Positions 9,010 through 19,430 of a stretch of 64,000 nucleotides of DNA are shown in pieces (position 1 is the stretch's first letter; each line of letters opens with the position of its first letter). A program made the position numbers and the translations under genes. The DNA comes from Linanthus parryae (Eukaryota; Streptophyta; Magnoliopsida; Ericales; Polemoniaceae). Under the pieces are notes generated by a model. That model did no database searches. It had not been told where the DNA came from and saw nothing but the letters and a program-made list of their open reading frames with translations. The stretch spans positions 31,609,001 through 31,673,000 of the forward strand of contig JALGPY010000001.1 of NCBI GenBank assembly GCA_023055425.1, given 5' to 3'.

Positions 9010-11621
9010 ATGTCTCAGGAGGATGATGTCAGCAACATATCGCCTTCCACGGAGGCCGCCTCAGGAGAGGAGATTCGCCGTACTCCTACAGCCCCCAGTG
9101 AAGCTCCGACGCTAGAATCCTTGGAAGCCACCATCCAAAGTCAGGCGAAGGCTCTCAAGCTCAATCTGCGCAGCTAGAACGGATCATAGCTGTCTTGGGG
9201 ACTCTTGCTCCAAACCCCGCACCTGCCACCGCCGTCTCTCAGAGAGGAGGAATATCCACCGCTCAAGGACTGGGAGTGTCAGCCACACCACCCAACCCTA
9301 ATCTGCAAACTCCATCGGTGACTACGCAGCTACCCTCAATTCAAGGGTCAACAGCTCAAATGTTGCCTCTCACCGCTCACGCCCCTCAGCCCCCGTCTTT
9401 AGTGCCTAATCCGGCCTCACAGTATCCCTTGCCTCCTCCAACGGCAATCTGGGGTAACGTGAATTCGCAATACATCCCTAGCCCTCCTGCGGCGTATGTG
9501 TCGCCACCACCTGCGACAAATCCTTCCCCCGCTGCCGAGGGAAGTACTCCGGAATGTATGACATCACTCCAACGACGCATAGACACCATTCTGGCTCATC
9601 AATCATTCACAGATACTATCATCCCGAAGCTCGACAACGATCCACCTATCCCACGAGAGATCTATCTCATGCCTAACCCTCCTGGGTACAAGGCTCCTAA
9701 ATGGGATAAGTTCGAGGACGTCAATGGGAATGCCCATGAGCATGTCATGCGTTTCATTGACGTGATGGGACCATTTGGAGCCGATCCCAAACTGCTGATG
9801 CGCGAGTTCCCGAAATCTTTGGGAAACGTAGCATACAAGTGGTACAGGACGTTGGAAGCCGGGTCCCTGAAGACTTGGGACGACATGGTCCAGAAGTTCT
9901 ACACCAAGTTCTTCCAGATGGAAGAAAAGGTAACGATGATTCATCTCTCGCGCATGTATCAGAAGCGCGAGGAGGACGGAATAACTTTCATCAAGAAGTT
10001 CGGGGCCAAGTCCTTGGAATGAAAAGACGTCATACTCGAAAGCAGACTCGTGGAGATATGCTTGCAGTGCATGCGAGACGAGTACAAAGGTATGCTTATT
10101 AACTTTCAAACGCCTACGTTTTCAAAACTAATCGAATGCACGAAGAACATCGAGCCTATAGTGGAGAGGTATAAGAAGAGAAACGCCCCTGAGCGACCCT
10201 CGGGTGGTACTACCTTCAAGATCGGGAGATTCAGCTATAAGAGGGGGCGTGAGGCTGAAGTGAATTTAGTCTCACCCCAAAAGCAGGCGAAGATTGTGAA
10301 CTTTCATGCACCACCTCTGCCATGTTCGGTGGAAGAGGCAAGCGACTTGTGCAGGCAATGGCGTAAGGATGGCGTCCTACTGCCGCTTGAGAGGGCACCC
10401 TCCAAGGAGATGGTGAAGGACCCGAAGTGGTGTGAATACCATGGCAAGGTCATGCATCCTACGGCGGACTGCAAGAAGCTCAGAATTGTGTTTAGCCAAA
10501 AGATGAAGAATGGCGAACTAATTGTTAGCGACCAAGGGCAGGATGTGCGCAACAATCCACTCCCTGCCCATGCGGAACAGGAATCGAAAGGCAAAGAGGT
10601 CGCTATGATCTCGATTGTGTATCTGGAAGAGGTCGCAGAGGATGGTCTACCCATTATTGCCGAAGTCCAAGACGATGAGGACTACAGCATAGACACGGAG
10701 GACGAGCGTGCCGATCGGATGAAGGGGTCGCATGGCTTCAGCAGGTTCTTCGACGAGATGAACTTCTCCGAAAAATGTCGGACGGAAATGACAAAAGCGA
10801 TCTTAAGGATAGCAGAAGATTACGAGGAGGATCTCGTAGTCTCTAACGGGAAAGTTGTTAGGGCGTCTCGCCCTACAGAGAAGGTCATCACCTTTTCCGC
10901 AAGCGACAAGAGGACAGACGCGAGCCACCAGAGGCCTCTGTATGTGACGGCCATAGTCAATGGCGTTGAGTTTAAGAGAGTGTTCGTTGACGGAGGAGCA
11001 GCACTCAACGTTGTTTCGCTCCATACCTTGAAACTAGCGGGAATTCCAGAACACAAGATTGTCAGGCGTCCATCTCCGCTGATGGGATTTGGAAGCGACT
11101 CCAGAATGACGATAGAATGGATCCGCCTAGGAATTCAGATCGGCAAGATCAAGTGCTCAGCAAAATTCTATGTGATAGATGCGAACACTACGTATCGCAT
11201 GATCATAGGACGAGCCTGGATTCATCGCTTTGATGCTGTCCCTTCAACAGCTCACCAAGTGATGAAGGCTATTTGGAATGACAGAATAGTCGAGATACCG
11301 GCTTCCATAAATCCATTCAACATGGATGAGGCGCATCTCAGCGAGGCGGTGTGGTTCACCGAGATGGCAGATGAGCAAACATCGGGACCATTCAATACCA
11401 CTCCTTTACCCCTATGGGAAGATATCAAAGATCAGTCACCTGCGGGAGTGATGGTGACAAGGGAGGATGCCAAGGAAAAGCCTCCCACGCGAGAAGAAGC
11501 GCCGCGGTTTGCCTACCAGCGAAAGAACGTGTACACTCTGAAAAGAATAGCAAAGCATGACCCTGAAGGCAAGGAGATAGAGAGTTTCTATGCCAATGGG
11601 AAGAAATGCTATCGCATATGA
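9010..11621 (+). pseudogene. Gag-protease gene of gypsy C
   Basis: The start ATG at 9010 (MSQEDDVSN...) is shared with element D. One base is lost near 9156, shifting the frame. The frame then stays open to a TGA at 10020-10022, where D has a cysteine codon, and continues to a TGA at 11619-11621. Order: a proline-rich N-terminal region, the retrotrans_gag core (about 9660-10140, with PREIYLMPNPPGYKAPKWDKF), and a CEYHGKVMHPTADC zinc-like motif (about 10430-10470). An acidic linker follows, then a retropepsin domain with FVDGGAALN (about 10983-11008) and an IIGRAWI flap-end motif. Gag builds the particle; the protease cleaves the polyprotein. The lesions make it inactive. The final TGA is also in D, in the same frame as pol. 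Confidence 0.88.
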
Positions 11622-14600
11622 AGGTCCTCACACGGGCATGGGGATATCCCCGAGCAAATCAACCAAATCGAGCAGGTTGCGGAGACAGAAAGACCAACGC
11701 AGAGCACTCCAGAAGAGAAGCTCAAAGAAGCACCGGAATGCATGGAAGACAAACCCAGACCACAAAAGCAGGAGCTGAAGGAGGTATTCCTAAGCCCAAG
11801 CGAAGAAAAGAAAAGACCGGTCTTTCTAAGTGCGGACCTCACGAGCGAAGAGGAGGAAAGATTGCTACAACTCTTGACCGAATACAAGGATGTATTTGCA
11901 TGGGAGTACGACGAAATGTCGGGCCTCGACACGAGCATCACCACGCACCGATTGGATGTGATACCGGGATCCAAGCCGGTAAAGCAGAGCACAAGAAGCT
12001 TTAGGCCCGAGCTCAACATGAAGATAAAGCAGGAGATTATCAAACTCTTGGATGCTAAATTCATAGAGCTAAATCATCATCCCACGTGGCTAGCCAACAT
12101 TGTGCCTGTGGTAAAGAAGAATGGGCAGCTTCGCATCTGTGTGGATTTCCGGGATCTCAATCGTTTCTGCCCCAAGGACGATTTTCCGCTCCCCAACATC
12201 GATTTGCTTGTCGATTCGACAGCGGGTCATCGCATGTTCAGTTTCATGGACGGCTTCAGCGGGTACAATCAGATCAAGATGGACCCTGAAGATGCACGGA
12301 AAACTACATTCATCACCCCAGTGGGAGTATTCAACTACACGGTGATGCCCTTTGGTCTCAAAAACGTAGGTGCAACCTACCAGCGGGCCATGATGGCCCT
12401 GTTCCATGACATGATGCACAAGGAAGTGGAATTCTATGTATTGGTTGTCAAATCCAAGCAAGAGGCAGATCATCTGGCGGATTTACGGAAGGTGTTCAAT
12501 AGATGCAGACGCTATTAATTGAAGATGAACCCTATGAAATGCGCATTTGGGTTAACGTCATGGAAATTCTTGGGATGTGTGGTACATCGTCAAGGAATCG
12601 AGCCTGACCCTGCGAAAGTTTCAGCCATCACTAGCATGACTCCGCCACATGACCAGAGTGCCTTGAAGACATTCTTGGGGAAGCTATCGTATCTGCGAAA
12701 ATTCATCCCGGCGATTGCCGAGATTACTTTATGTTTCAGTAATCTTCTCAGAAAAGATGCTGCATACAACTGGACTCCGGAGCACGAAGCTGCGTTCGGG
12801 AGACTAAAAGAGCTGCTGATGTCTTCCAAAGTGATGATCGCACCTCAGCTAGGATCACCGCTTTTGCTGTATCTAACGTCAACAAGGAAGTCTATAGGAG
12901 CTCTTGTGGCCCAGGAGTACGGGGGACAAGAAAGACCCATCTACTATATCTCTCGCATTGTGCAGCCCGCAGAATCAAGGTACACAGACATCGAACGTCA
13001 TTGCCTTGCTTTATTCTTCGTAATATAAAAGTTGAGACACTATTTTGCTTCACACAAAGTAGTGGTGGTCACAAAAAATGATCCCATACGATATCTGCTA
13101 ACTCACACTACTCCTGGAGGAAGATTGGCAAAATGGTATATGACCATTTCCCAATTTGACATCACATGCGTTCGACCGCGGGCGATCAAGTCGCAGGCGG
13201 TAGCGGATTTGTTGGCGCAGTTCCCGATAACAGTCACGAGCCTGTGATCGAAGAAGAATTGGAGGGACCTGAAATTTACGCAGTTGAGTTGCCTTACTGG
13301 ACGCTTCATTTTGACGGTTCGTCCACAAGGAAAGGCGGAGGCATTGGAATAGTCTTGACCAAACCAGATGGGGAAGTCATACAGATGTCCGCGAAACTTG
13401 ACTTCACAGTAACCAACAATGAAGCAGAGTACGAAGCTCTCATCGCAGGGCTCCGCGCAGCAAGGGCCTTGGAAGTAAGCAACTTGACGGTTATGGGGGA
13501 TTACAAGCTGATCGTCAAACAAGCCTCGGGCGAGTATGGTTTGAAGGAAATAAACTTATTGCCCTACAGGACCCTAGTGCAAAGATTGGTGCAACAATTC
13601 TGCGATGTTAGATACGAACACAAACCCCGAGTGGATAACAGGCATGCTGATGCTTTAGCTACCTTGGGACCCAAGGTCAGTGTGGACAAATGTCCTGCAA
13701 GGATTTTCATTGAGGTGCGAACGTCCTCGGCGTTGACGGAAGACGCGTGCGACGATGAATGCATGGACGAAGCGGACTGGAGAAAGTCAATCTTACGCGC
13801 CATCGCGGAGGGCACAAGCAGCGAAAACTGGGCATCCACAAAGGGATATTGCATACATGACAACACCCTCTATTACAAGGGCCCTGGCGGAATACTTATG
13901 CGATGCGTCTCCGAGCGAGAGGGACAGATGCTGTTAGAAAAGATTCACCAACATGCCTGCGGGGAAAGTGAGGTGTCAATCTATCGGAAAGCTCAGAGAT
14001 ATGGCATCCATTGGCCGGACATGTCAACGGCCGCGGCGCTGATACAAGGAAAGTGCGAGAGTTGCGCATTGATTAAAGACTCTTTACTCATTGCTCTGAC
14101 CGACGATGATTCGGATTGGAGGAAACCACTTTTCGGTTTTCTTACCCAGGGTACTGTACCCGAATCAAGAAAAGAAGCTGAGAAACTAAAGAGGAAAGCA
14201 GCCCGATATGTGGTGCAAGAAAATCTGCTTTGGCGAAGAGGCCATGAAGGTAACTTGCTGCGATGTCTAGACAGCAGGGAAGCGCAAGAAGTTATGGACC
14301 TTTCCCACCAGGTGGAACATCAGGGAGGTGAAAAATTATGCAGACAACTCCTCTCAATTGGATATTTCTGGCCCACTATGGAGGCCGATTGCCGCACCAA
14401 GGTAAGACGCTGCCAGGAGTGTCAATTTAAAGGTAACCTAGTGCACGCTCCCGCTGTAGATCTACATGCATTGGGAACGCCGTGGCCGTTTCACACATGG
14501 GCTCTGGATTTTATTGGTCCCATTTTATTGGTCCCATTCGACCAACCTCACATGGGAATCACTTCATTCTCACCGCGACTGAGTTTTTCACAAAGTAGGT

Positions 14601-15354
14601 GGAAGCAATACCACTGAAAACGGCAAATGCGCTAGCTGTGGTCCATTTCATCCAAGAAATCATCATATGCAGGTTCGGAATTCCTAACACCATCCTTTCG
14701 GATAATGGCACTCCTTTTGTTAATCGCCAGGTGGCTGCGAAGCTAGCAGAATACAACATCAGGCAGATATGCTCCACCCCATACTACCCGAAGGGGAATG
14801 GGCAGGCAGAAGCGACCAACAAGACGCTGTTGAGAATTTTGAGCAAGATGGTCGCAGATGACCACAAGAAGTGGGCTGATTCTTTGAACATAGCCCTGTG
14901 GGCTTACCGGACTTCTCCAAGGACACCCACAGGGGTCTCACCATTCCTACTATGCTATGGAGCTGAGGCTGTAGTACCTGCGGAAGTAAAGGTTAACTCT
15001 GCAAGATTAGCTTTCCATGCATTGTACGACAATCAACGCGACCATGACTTAGTCCTGCTAGAAGAAAAGAGGGAACAAGCCAAAAGAACCAATAAGCGCT
15101 ACCAAGAAAGGATTGCTCTTGCGTACAACAAAACAGTCCAACATCGAGATTTCGCAGTTGGAGATTTGGTCTTACGCGCATCTGATCATTGCATGCGAGA
15201 AGCGGCTCACCCAAAGTTCGCAGCCAATTGGGAAGGACCCTTCGAAGTCACGGAAGTCTTCGACAGTGGCTACTGCAGCATACGGAGGTTACATGGCACG
15301 ACCTCAACCCCAAGCTCAGTCAATATGCGCTGGATCAAGAAGTACTATCCCTAA
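11622..15354 (+). pseudogene. Pol of gypsy C (RT, two RNase H domains, integrase)
   Basis: Pol continues in the gag-pro frame after the TGA at 11619. RT runs about 11880-12500 with QLRICVDFRDLN, FSFMDGFSGYNQI and MPFGLKN. The catalytic YVDD has become FYVLVV: both Asp codons are lost at 12440/12441, where D has them. Stops follow at 12516 (CAG to TAA relative to D) and 13026. The Ty3-type RNase H runs about 12780-13180. A base lost near 13226 shifts the frame into a second RNase H (about 13290-13680: LHFDGSS, NNEAEYEALIAGL, VMGD, NRHADALA). Integrase has a HHCC-like N-terminal finger (about 14300-14430), DFIGP (14509), SDNGTPF and GQAEATNK, ending at YYP, 15354. A short duplication near 14515-14540 shifts the frame inside the core. 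Non-functional. Confidence 0.9.
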
Positions 15355-15558
15355 CTTCTCTTATTTTATGCGTTATATTACAACGTTTGCTCTATGCCCC
15401 GTATTGCCATGATTCGCATATCTTCTCTCCCATATGAGAGCATTGTAATCTCATCTCTCCCATATGAGAGTTCTATAATAAAAGACTTCTCCCAAATGAG
15501 AACTTTATACTTCTAGCTGTTTTTATCGCTTCATTTAGTCAAATAAAATTGTTAACGA

Positions 15559-16135
15559 AAGCCTATCTGCCACGATAGCAACTCATGCGAAAACAATCTT
15601 AATTGATCTTCTAAGCCTATCTGCCACGATAGCAGCACATACGAAAAGGATCTTAACTGATCTCCTAAGCCTATCTGCTACGATAGCAGCTCATGCGAAT
15701 ATGATCTTAATTGATCTTTTTTAAGCCTATCTGTCACGATAGCAGCCGATGCAAGTGCGATCTTAATGGATTCTCTAAGCCTATCTGCCACGATAGCAGC
15801 CCATGCGAAAATGATCTTAATTGATCTTTTTTTTAAGCCTATCTGTCACGATAGCAGCCGATGCAAGTGCGATCTTAATGGATCCTCTAAGCCTATCTGC
15901 CACGATAGAAGCCCATGCAAAAATGATCTTAATTGATCTTCTAAGCCTATCTTATATGATAGAAGCCTGTGCGAACATGATCTTGAATGATCTTTCAAGC
16001 CTATCTGCCGCGATAGCAGCGCTATACAAATGCGATTTTAAAATCGTTCTTAAGTCTATTTGCCATGACAGCAGCATTATGCAAGATGATCTTAAATGAT
16101 CTACAAAAGTCTATCTGGTGAGATAGTATATGTAC
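15559..16135. repeat. Tandem array, about 11 units of about 55 bp
   Basis: Unit starts (AAGCCTATCTG or close variants) fall at about 15559, 15612, 15667, 15723, 15777, 15834, 15888, 15943, 15997, 16052 and 16107, so the period is 53-58 bp. Each unit has CTATC-TGCCAC-GATAG, a 5-bp stem with a 6-base loop, followed by a GATCTTAATTGATC-type near-palindrome. The last two units have decayed. Tandem arrays in 3' regions of Tat elements are known and can seed satellites. There are no conserved-length unique spacers, so it is not a CRISPR. Confidence 0.92.
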
Positions 16136-16418
16136 TTGAATCTAAGACAAGTCACAAGGCTACCAGCCAAGGTAGCACAGCTGCGTAAACACGATCTCGA
16201 ACGATCTAAAAACATATTCAAGCGACAATGCAGAGTGTGTATATAGCACTACACAAGACAGCAAATCTTACAAAACGCTTTATCATTATGAGTCAAAAAA
16301 GACTTACAATTTATCTGTCTAAATAACAGCTTACAAGCGAAAAAGCTCATTTCAAGCTAACTACGCAGCCAACGTGGCTTACAATACATCTACATAGTAA
16401 CTCGCATACAGAAGTTAC

Positions 16419-17094
16419 TCATCGGGGGAATCCTAGTTGAAAAACGATGGACCTAACGGTCCTAGCACAAGCTATGCGATACACAGATATGTGGCCAAAT
16501 ATCTGTAGCAAGTAGGGCGCTCCTACGAGAAGATCAGCCCGCCATTCGCTATGTCTATAACCGCAAGACTTGGGTGACGCTGCGTCCAAGATCTCAGGTT
16601 CAGACAAGGCCTCTGTCTGATCAAGATATGTGCCAGAGGAACCACCTGTTTCGGCGTATGCAGCCATGCAAAACAGGGGAGCAGTTATTCCTCGGGCAAT
16701 GGGCTCCTTGTCCACGAAGACGAGCACATTGGCTCGCCAACCTGAGTTCAAGAACGAGGAGGCAAGAAATTCTCCTCCGGGCATGCTGGAGGAGAATACC
16801 GCCGTTCATTACGAGTCGTAGCAAGGTCACTACGGCGCTGCACCTCGCCAGGAGGCGGCCAGAAACATGACCTGCAAGCATAATAGACGAAGAAAATTCT
16901 TCGAACAAATGTGAGGTATTATCTGCATCTTCTCTATGAAAGTTACAAAGATCAGTAAGCCTTATAAAGCGGATCTTGGAAACTATTTCTATAGCACAAA
17001 GCGCAAACTGAGGTTTCACAACTTGAAGTTGCCATGAATCAACGAAAAACAAGCGTTGAAGCCAGCAGTCGTAAGGACTCACGGCAAACCACAT
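16419..17094 (-). other. Possible second antisense transcription unit in gypsy C
   Basis: Two overlapping open minus-strand frames, one from the ATG at 17094 to 16621 (157 codons) and one from the ATG at 16784 to 16419 (121 codons), lie downstream of a TATA box at 17140-17131. I recognise no domain in either, and either could be open by chance. They could also be exons of one spliced antisense transcript. Confidence 0.25.
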
Positions 17095-17130
17095 TTTGGG
17101 ATGAAGAACCCAAATAGCAATAGACAGGGG

Positions 17131-17140
17131 TTTATATAGA
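17131..17140 (-). promoter_or_regulatory. Antisense TATA box in the 3' region of gypsy C
   Basis: TCTATATAAA on the minus strand is a near-consensus plant TATA box and would start a transcript near 17100, running away from the 3' LTR. Its use is not proven. Confidence 0.4.
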
Positions 17141-17512
17141 CCTTGCGGAGACTCTTCAGTTGCCAAGATGAGTCAGCAGAATTTGAAAAGAGGGTAAGGT
17201 CAATCACTTACGCCTTGAAAAGCGGTAACAATCAATTACCCTACTAAAGGCTACGACGATTCGGTTGCGTATCCTAATTAATGACGGATAGTCATGATAC
17301 GGATGGACTTCCCAAGGAAGGCGTGCTTATCTAATGAATAATTAGTGCGAAAATCAAGGCAGAGTATCAATTGCTGACGTCATAAATTGATATACACAGA
17401 CATATTCGAGAAAATCCCGGAAAGGGCAAAACGGGAACTTCAAGTCTTTTTGAAAAAAAAAAGGGGGGGGAGGAGAAACCCTAGCAACATCACAGTAATG
17501 TTTTGCTACTTT

Positions 17513-18052
17513 TCAAAACAAGCCTTTTATCAAGGAATCGTTAGGAGTAAACTGACGGCTAAGATTTTCTATTTGCTCCACTTCTTGTTTCAATTGCTCG
17601 CATTTGGCATTCATCTCATGAAAAAGCTTCATAGCTTCTTCAACCTTTTGCCTTTGCTGCTCTACCTTCTGCTTCTCAACTGCGAAATATATGCCAGCAT
17701 CGTTCAAAGTCACAGCATGATTGGTCAACACATGGTCAATCCACTCATCCATGTAGTCCAATTTCTGAACAAAAGCTTGGGTGGAAATCGCAGTATGCGG
17801 GAAGTACCCATTTTCGACTCCCAATCGAACCACGTCTTCGGAGCCAATCAATTCGAGCAAGGCCGAGTTAACTGGAGGGCTTAATGTTTGCAACCCTTCA
17901 CCAGAGACAGGGGCAGGCAGTTTCTTTGCCTTAACCCTAGCATGGTAGAAGTCTTTGCCACCCAGGTAGGGGGCTTTTCGCCATAGAGCTTGCGGCAGAT
18001 CAGGTATTTCTTCGTCCTCCTTAGTGGGTCTAGTTCCTTTTGTTTTTGCCAT
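17513..18052 (-). CDS. Antisense ORF in gypsy C, 179 aa, unknown function
   Basis: An uninterrupted minus-strand frame from ATG (18052-18050, MAKTKGTRPTKED...) to the stop at 17513. An upstream in-frame extension to 18097 lacks an ATG, so I start at MAKTKG. The N-terminus (1-15) is charged and Lys/Thr-rich, residues 20-120 are mixed and globular-looking, and about 124-166 is a strong coiled-coil candidate (EKQKVEQQRQKVEEAMKLF...). There is no signal peptide or membrane segment. It lies between pol and the 3' LTR, opposite to gag-pol. Antisense ORFs at this place are known in some Tat-lineage elements (for example maize Grande and the Retand group), but I recognise no domain. It is intact although the sense genes carry many lesions. 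It could be a captured host gene fragment. Confidence 0.5.
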   Translation of the reverse strand: MAKTKGTRPTKEDEEIPDLPQALWRKAPYLGGKDFYHARVKAKKLPAPVSGEGLQTLSPPVNSALLELIGSEDVVRLGVENGYFPHTAISTQAFVQKLDYMDEWIDHVLTNHAVTLNDAGIYFAVEKQKVEQQRQKVEEAMKLFHEMNAKCEQLKQEVEQIENLSRQFTPNDSLIKGLF

Positions 18053-18788
18053 TCCTGCGGAAAAGCAAGAAAAAAAGGGGGGGGGAGAAATATGCACACT
18101 TCAGTTTGAATTTCGAGATTCAAGATCTATGGGAAGAAAGATGAACAGTCTGGCACCAATTTCAGAAATCAGAAATTGGAATTGTTTGCATTATCAGGGA
18201 TTTCAAAAGCTCTACATTCAAGGTCTTTATCATTGGGGGATTAAATCGAAATTGGGTTCAAAGATTGTGAGCCTCTTCACAAGTTTTCAGCAGATAATAT
18301 GTTATGGGTTTGCAGATCCAACGCAGTTCAAAGCATATACTAGCATATTAAATCAAGATTGAACAAGGCCAACCTTGTTTCTGTAAAGCTTGCTTGGATG
18401 CAGACAATTAAAGAAGACGATTTGCAATCTTGAACTGGTGATTGATTATCTGAATCTGCTCTCGAAGACTTTCGGGTATCATCCACTTTTTGAGAAAAAA
18501 GTGATGCTTTGCAACAATGGAGAGTACAGAGTATTTATCCAAAAACAATGAAGGGTTGCGTCCTTTCAGTAGTCGAATCGCAACCGTCACCGTCGAATCG
18601 CGCAATCACAGGACAAGCTGACGTCACGCCTAAAACCCTAAAGGCCAGACGGCACGACTCTAGGGGTTTTTAGGTCATAATGGCACGCATGGGGGCTGAA
18701 CCTACATACATTTGAATTGGTGCGTGGTGGCGACGCGTATGTTGGTTTCTGCGCATGGAAATCAATCCGGTTATGAGTCTTCACGCGC

Positions 18789-18802
18789 AGAAAGGGGGCT
18801 AA
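18789..18802 (+). other. Polypurine tract of gypsy C
   Basis: AGAAAGGGGGCTAA stands immediately before the TGTAGATAGT start of the 3' LTR, the expected site of plus-strand priming. Confidence 0.8.
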
Positions 18803-19430
18803 TGTAGATAGTGCAATCTGAGCTGACAGATCTTGGCCACGTGGCAACCATCTAGCACAACATATTGTGCTCCACACACACTGGATCACCAGCCGCGCTG
18901 ATCCATGTGGGGGCTGCGAGACAGGGCCCTCGCATACCACTGCACGGGACTTGTAGGGACTTAGTGGTTTGGAGGCTAGAGTAAGTCCTGTCGCATGCGA
19001 TCCAAGCCCGCACGCGACCTTTAGTAACTGCTTTTGAGAGATTTATGGCATGAGCTCCATAAACCCGGTCAATCCGGTCAAACCCGGTCAACCCCATAAC
19101 GGTTCCGGTATTCGCGCATAACGTGCTGTAACGGTCCCTATATACGCGGACGAACGTGCCGTTGTGGTTAAGCTAATTAAGCCGCCATTGATGGGCGCAT
19201 TAACCACACTGCAAAGGTCACATTCTCCGTTATATATAGGACGTTAACCTTTCCAGACGAAAGAGAACACACCAGCCATACGCGGAAGCTCTGTCAAACC
19301 CCTGTCTCTCTCTCAGACATTACTACTGCCTTACTCTCTCCCTACACACAACCCAACTCCTCCTGTGCTATTTCCGATCCACTACTTACGGTGTACACAG
19401 AGTACTCCCCGCCGGAATCTCTTGTGCACA
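18803..19430 (+). repeat. 3' LTR of gypsy C
   Basis: 628 bp, TGTAGATAGT to TTGTGCACA, the same length as the LTR of D. It keeps the 21-bp block (around 18900-18920) that the 5' LTR lacks. Confidence 0.93.

Larger units (their letters stand above)
15355..18788. other. Long 3' region of gypsy C
   Basis: About 3.4 kb between the end of pol and the polypurine tract. It holds short CTCCCATATGAGA repeats (15424-15505), the tandem array at 15559-16135, an antisense TATA and weak antisense ORFs (16419-17140), and an intact antisense ORF (17513-18052). A long 3' region is usual in Tat-type elements. Confidence 0.75.
8363..19430 (+). mobile_element. Gypsy element C (Tat-type), two LTRs, nested in copia A
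   Basis: An 11,068-bp Ty3/gypsy element. It has a 5' LTR (8363-8969), a PBS region, gag-protease, pol (RT, RNase H, second RNase H, integrase), a 3.4-kb 3' region, a polypurine tract and a 3' LTR (18803-19430). The flanks are GTTTT before and GTTTC after, a five-base duplication with one mismatch. The second RNase H of archaeal type between RT-RNase H and integrase, plus the long 3' non-coding region, are known marks of the Tat lineage. No chromodomain is seen. The two LTRs differ by about 17 substitutions by eye and one 21-bp deletion in the 5' copy, so it is not recent. It carries frameshifts, stops and loss of the RT catalytic aspartates. Confidence 0.93.

Noticed and set aside
10304..10654. 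Minus-strand ORFs across gag and pol of gypsy C and D
   Set aside because: Shadows of the sense gene in GC-rich codons; the same shadows occur in both copies only because the sense proteins are conserved.
15559..16135. CRISPR-like array
   Set aside because: The units are contiguous tandem repeats that are similar along their whole length, with no unique spacers, in a plant retroelement.
18052..18097. N-terminal extension of the antisense ORF
   Set aside because: The frame is open upstream of MAKTKG but the first codon there is GTG, not ATG, and the added residues are a translated poly-C/T run.
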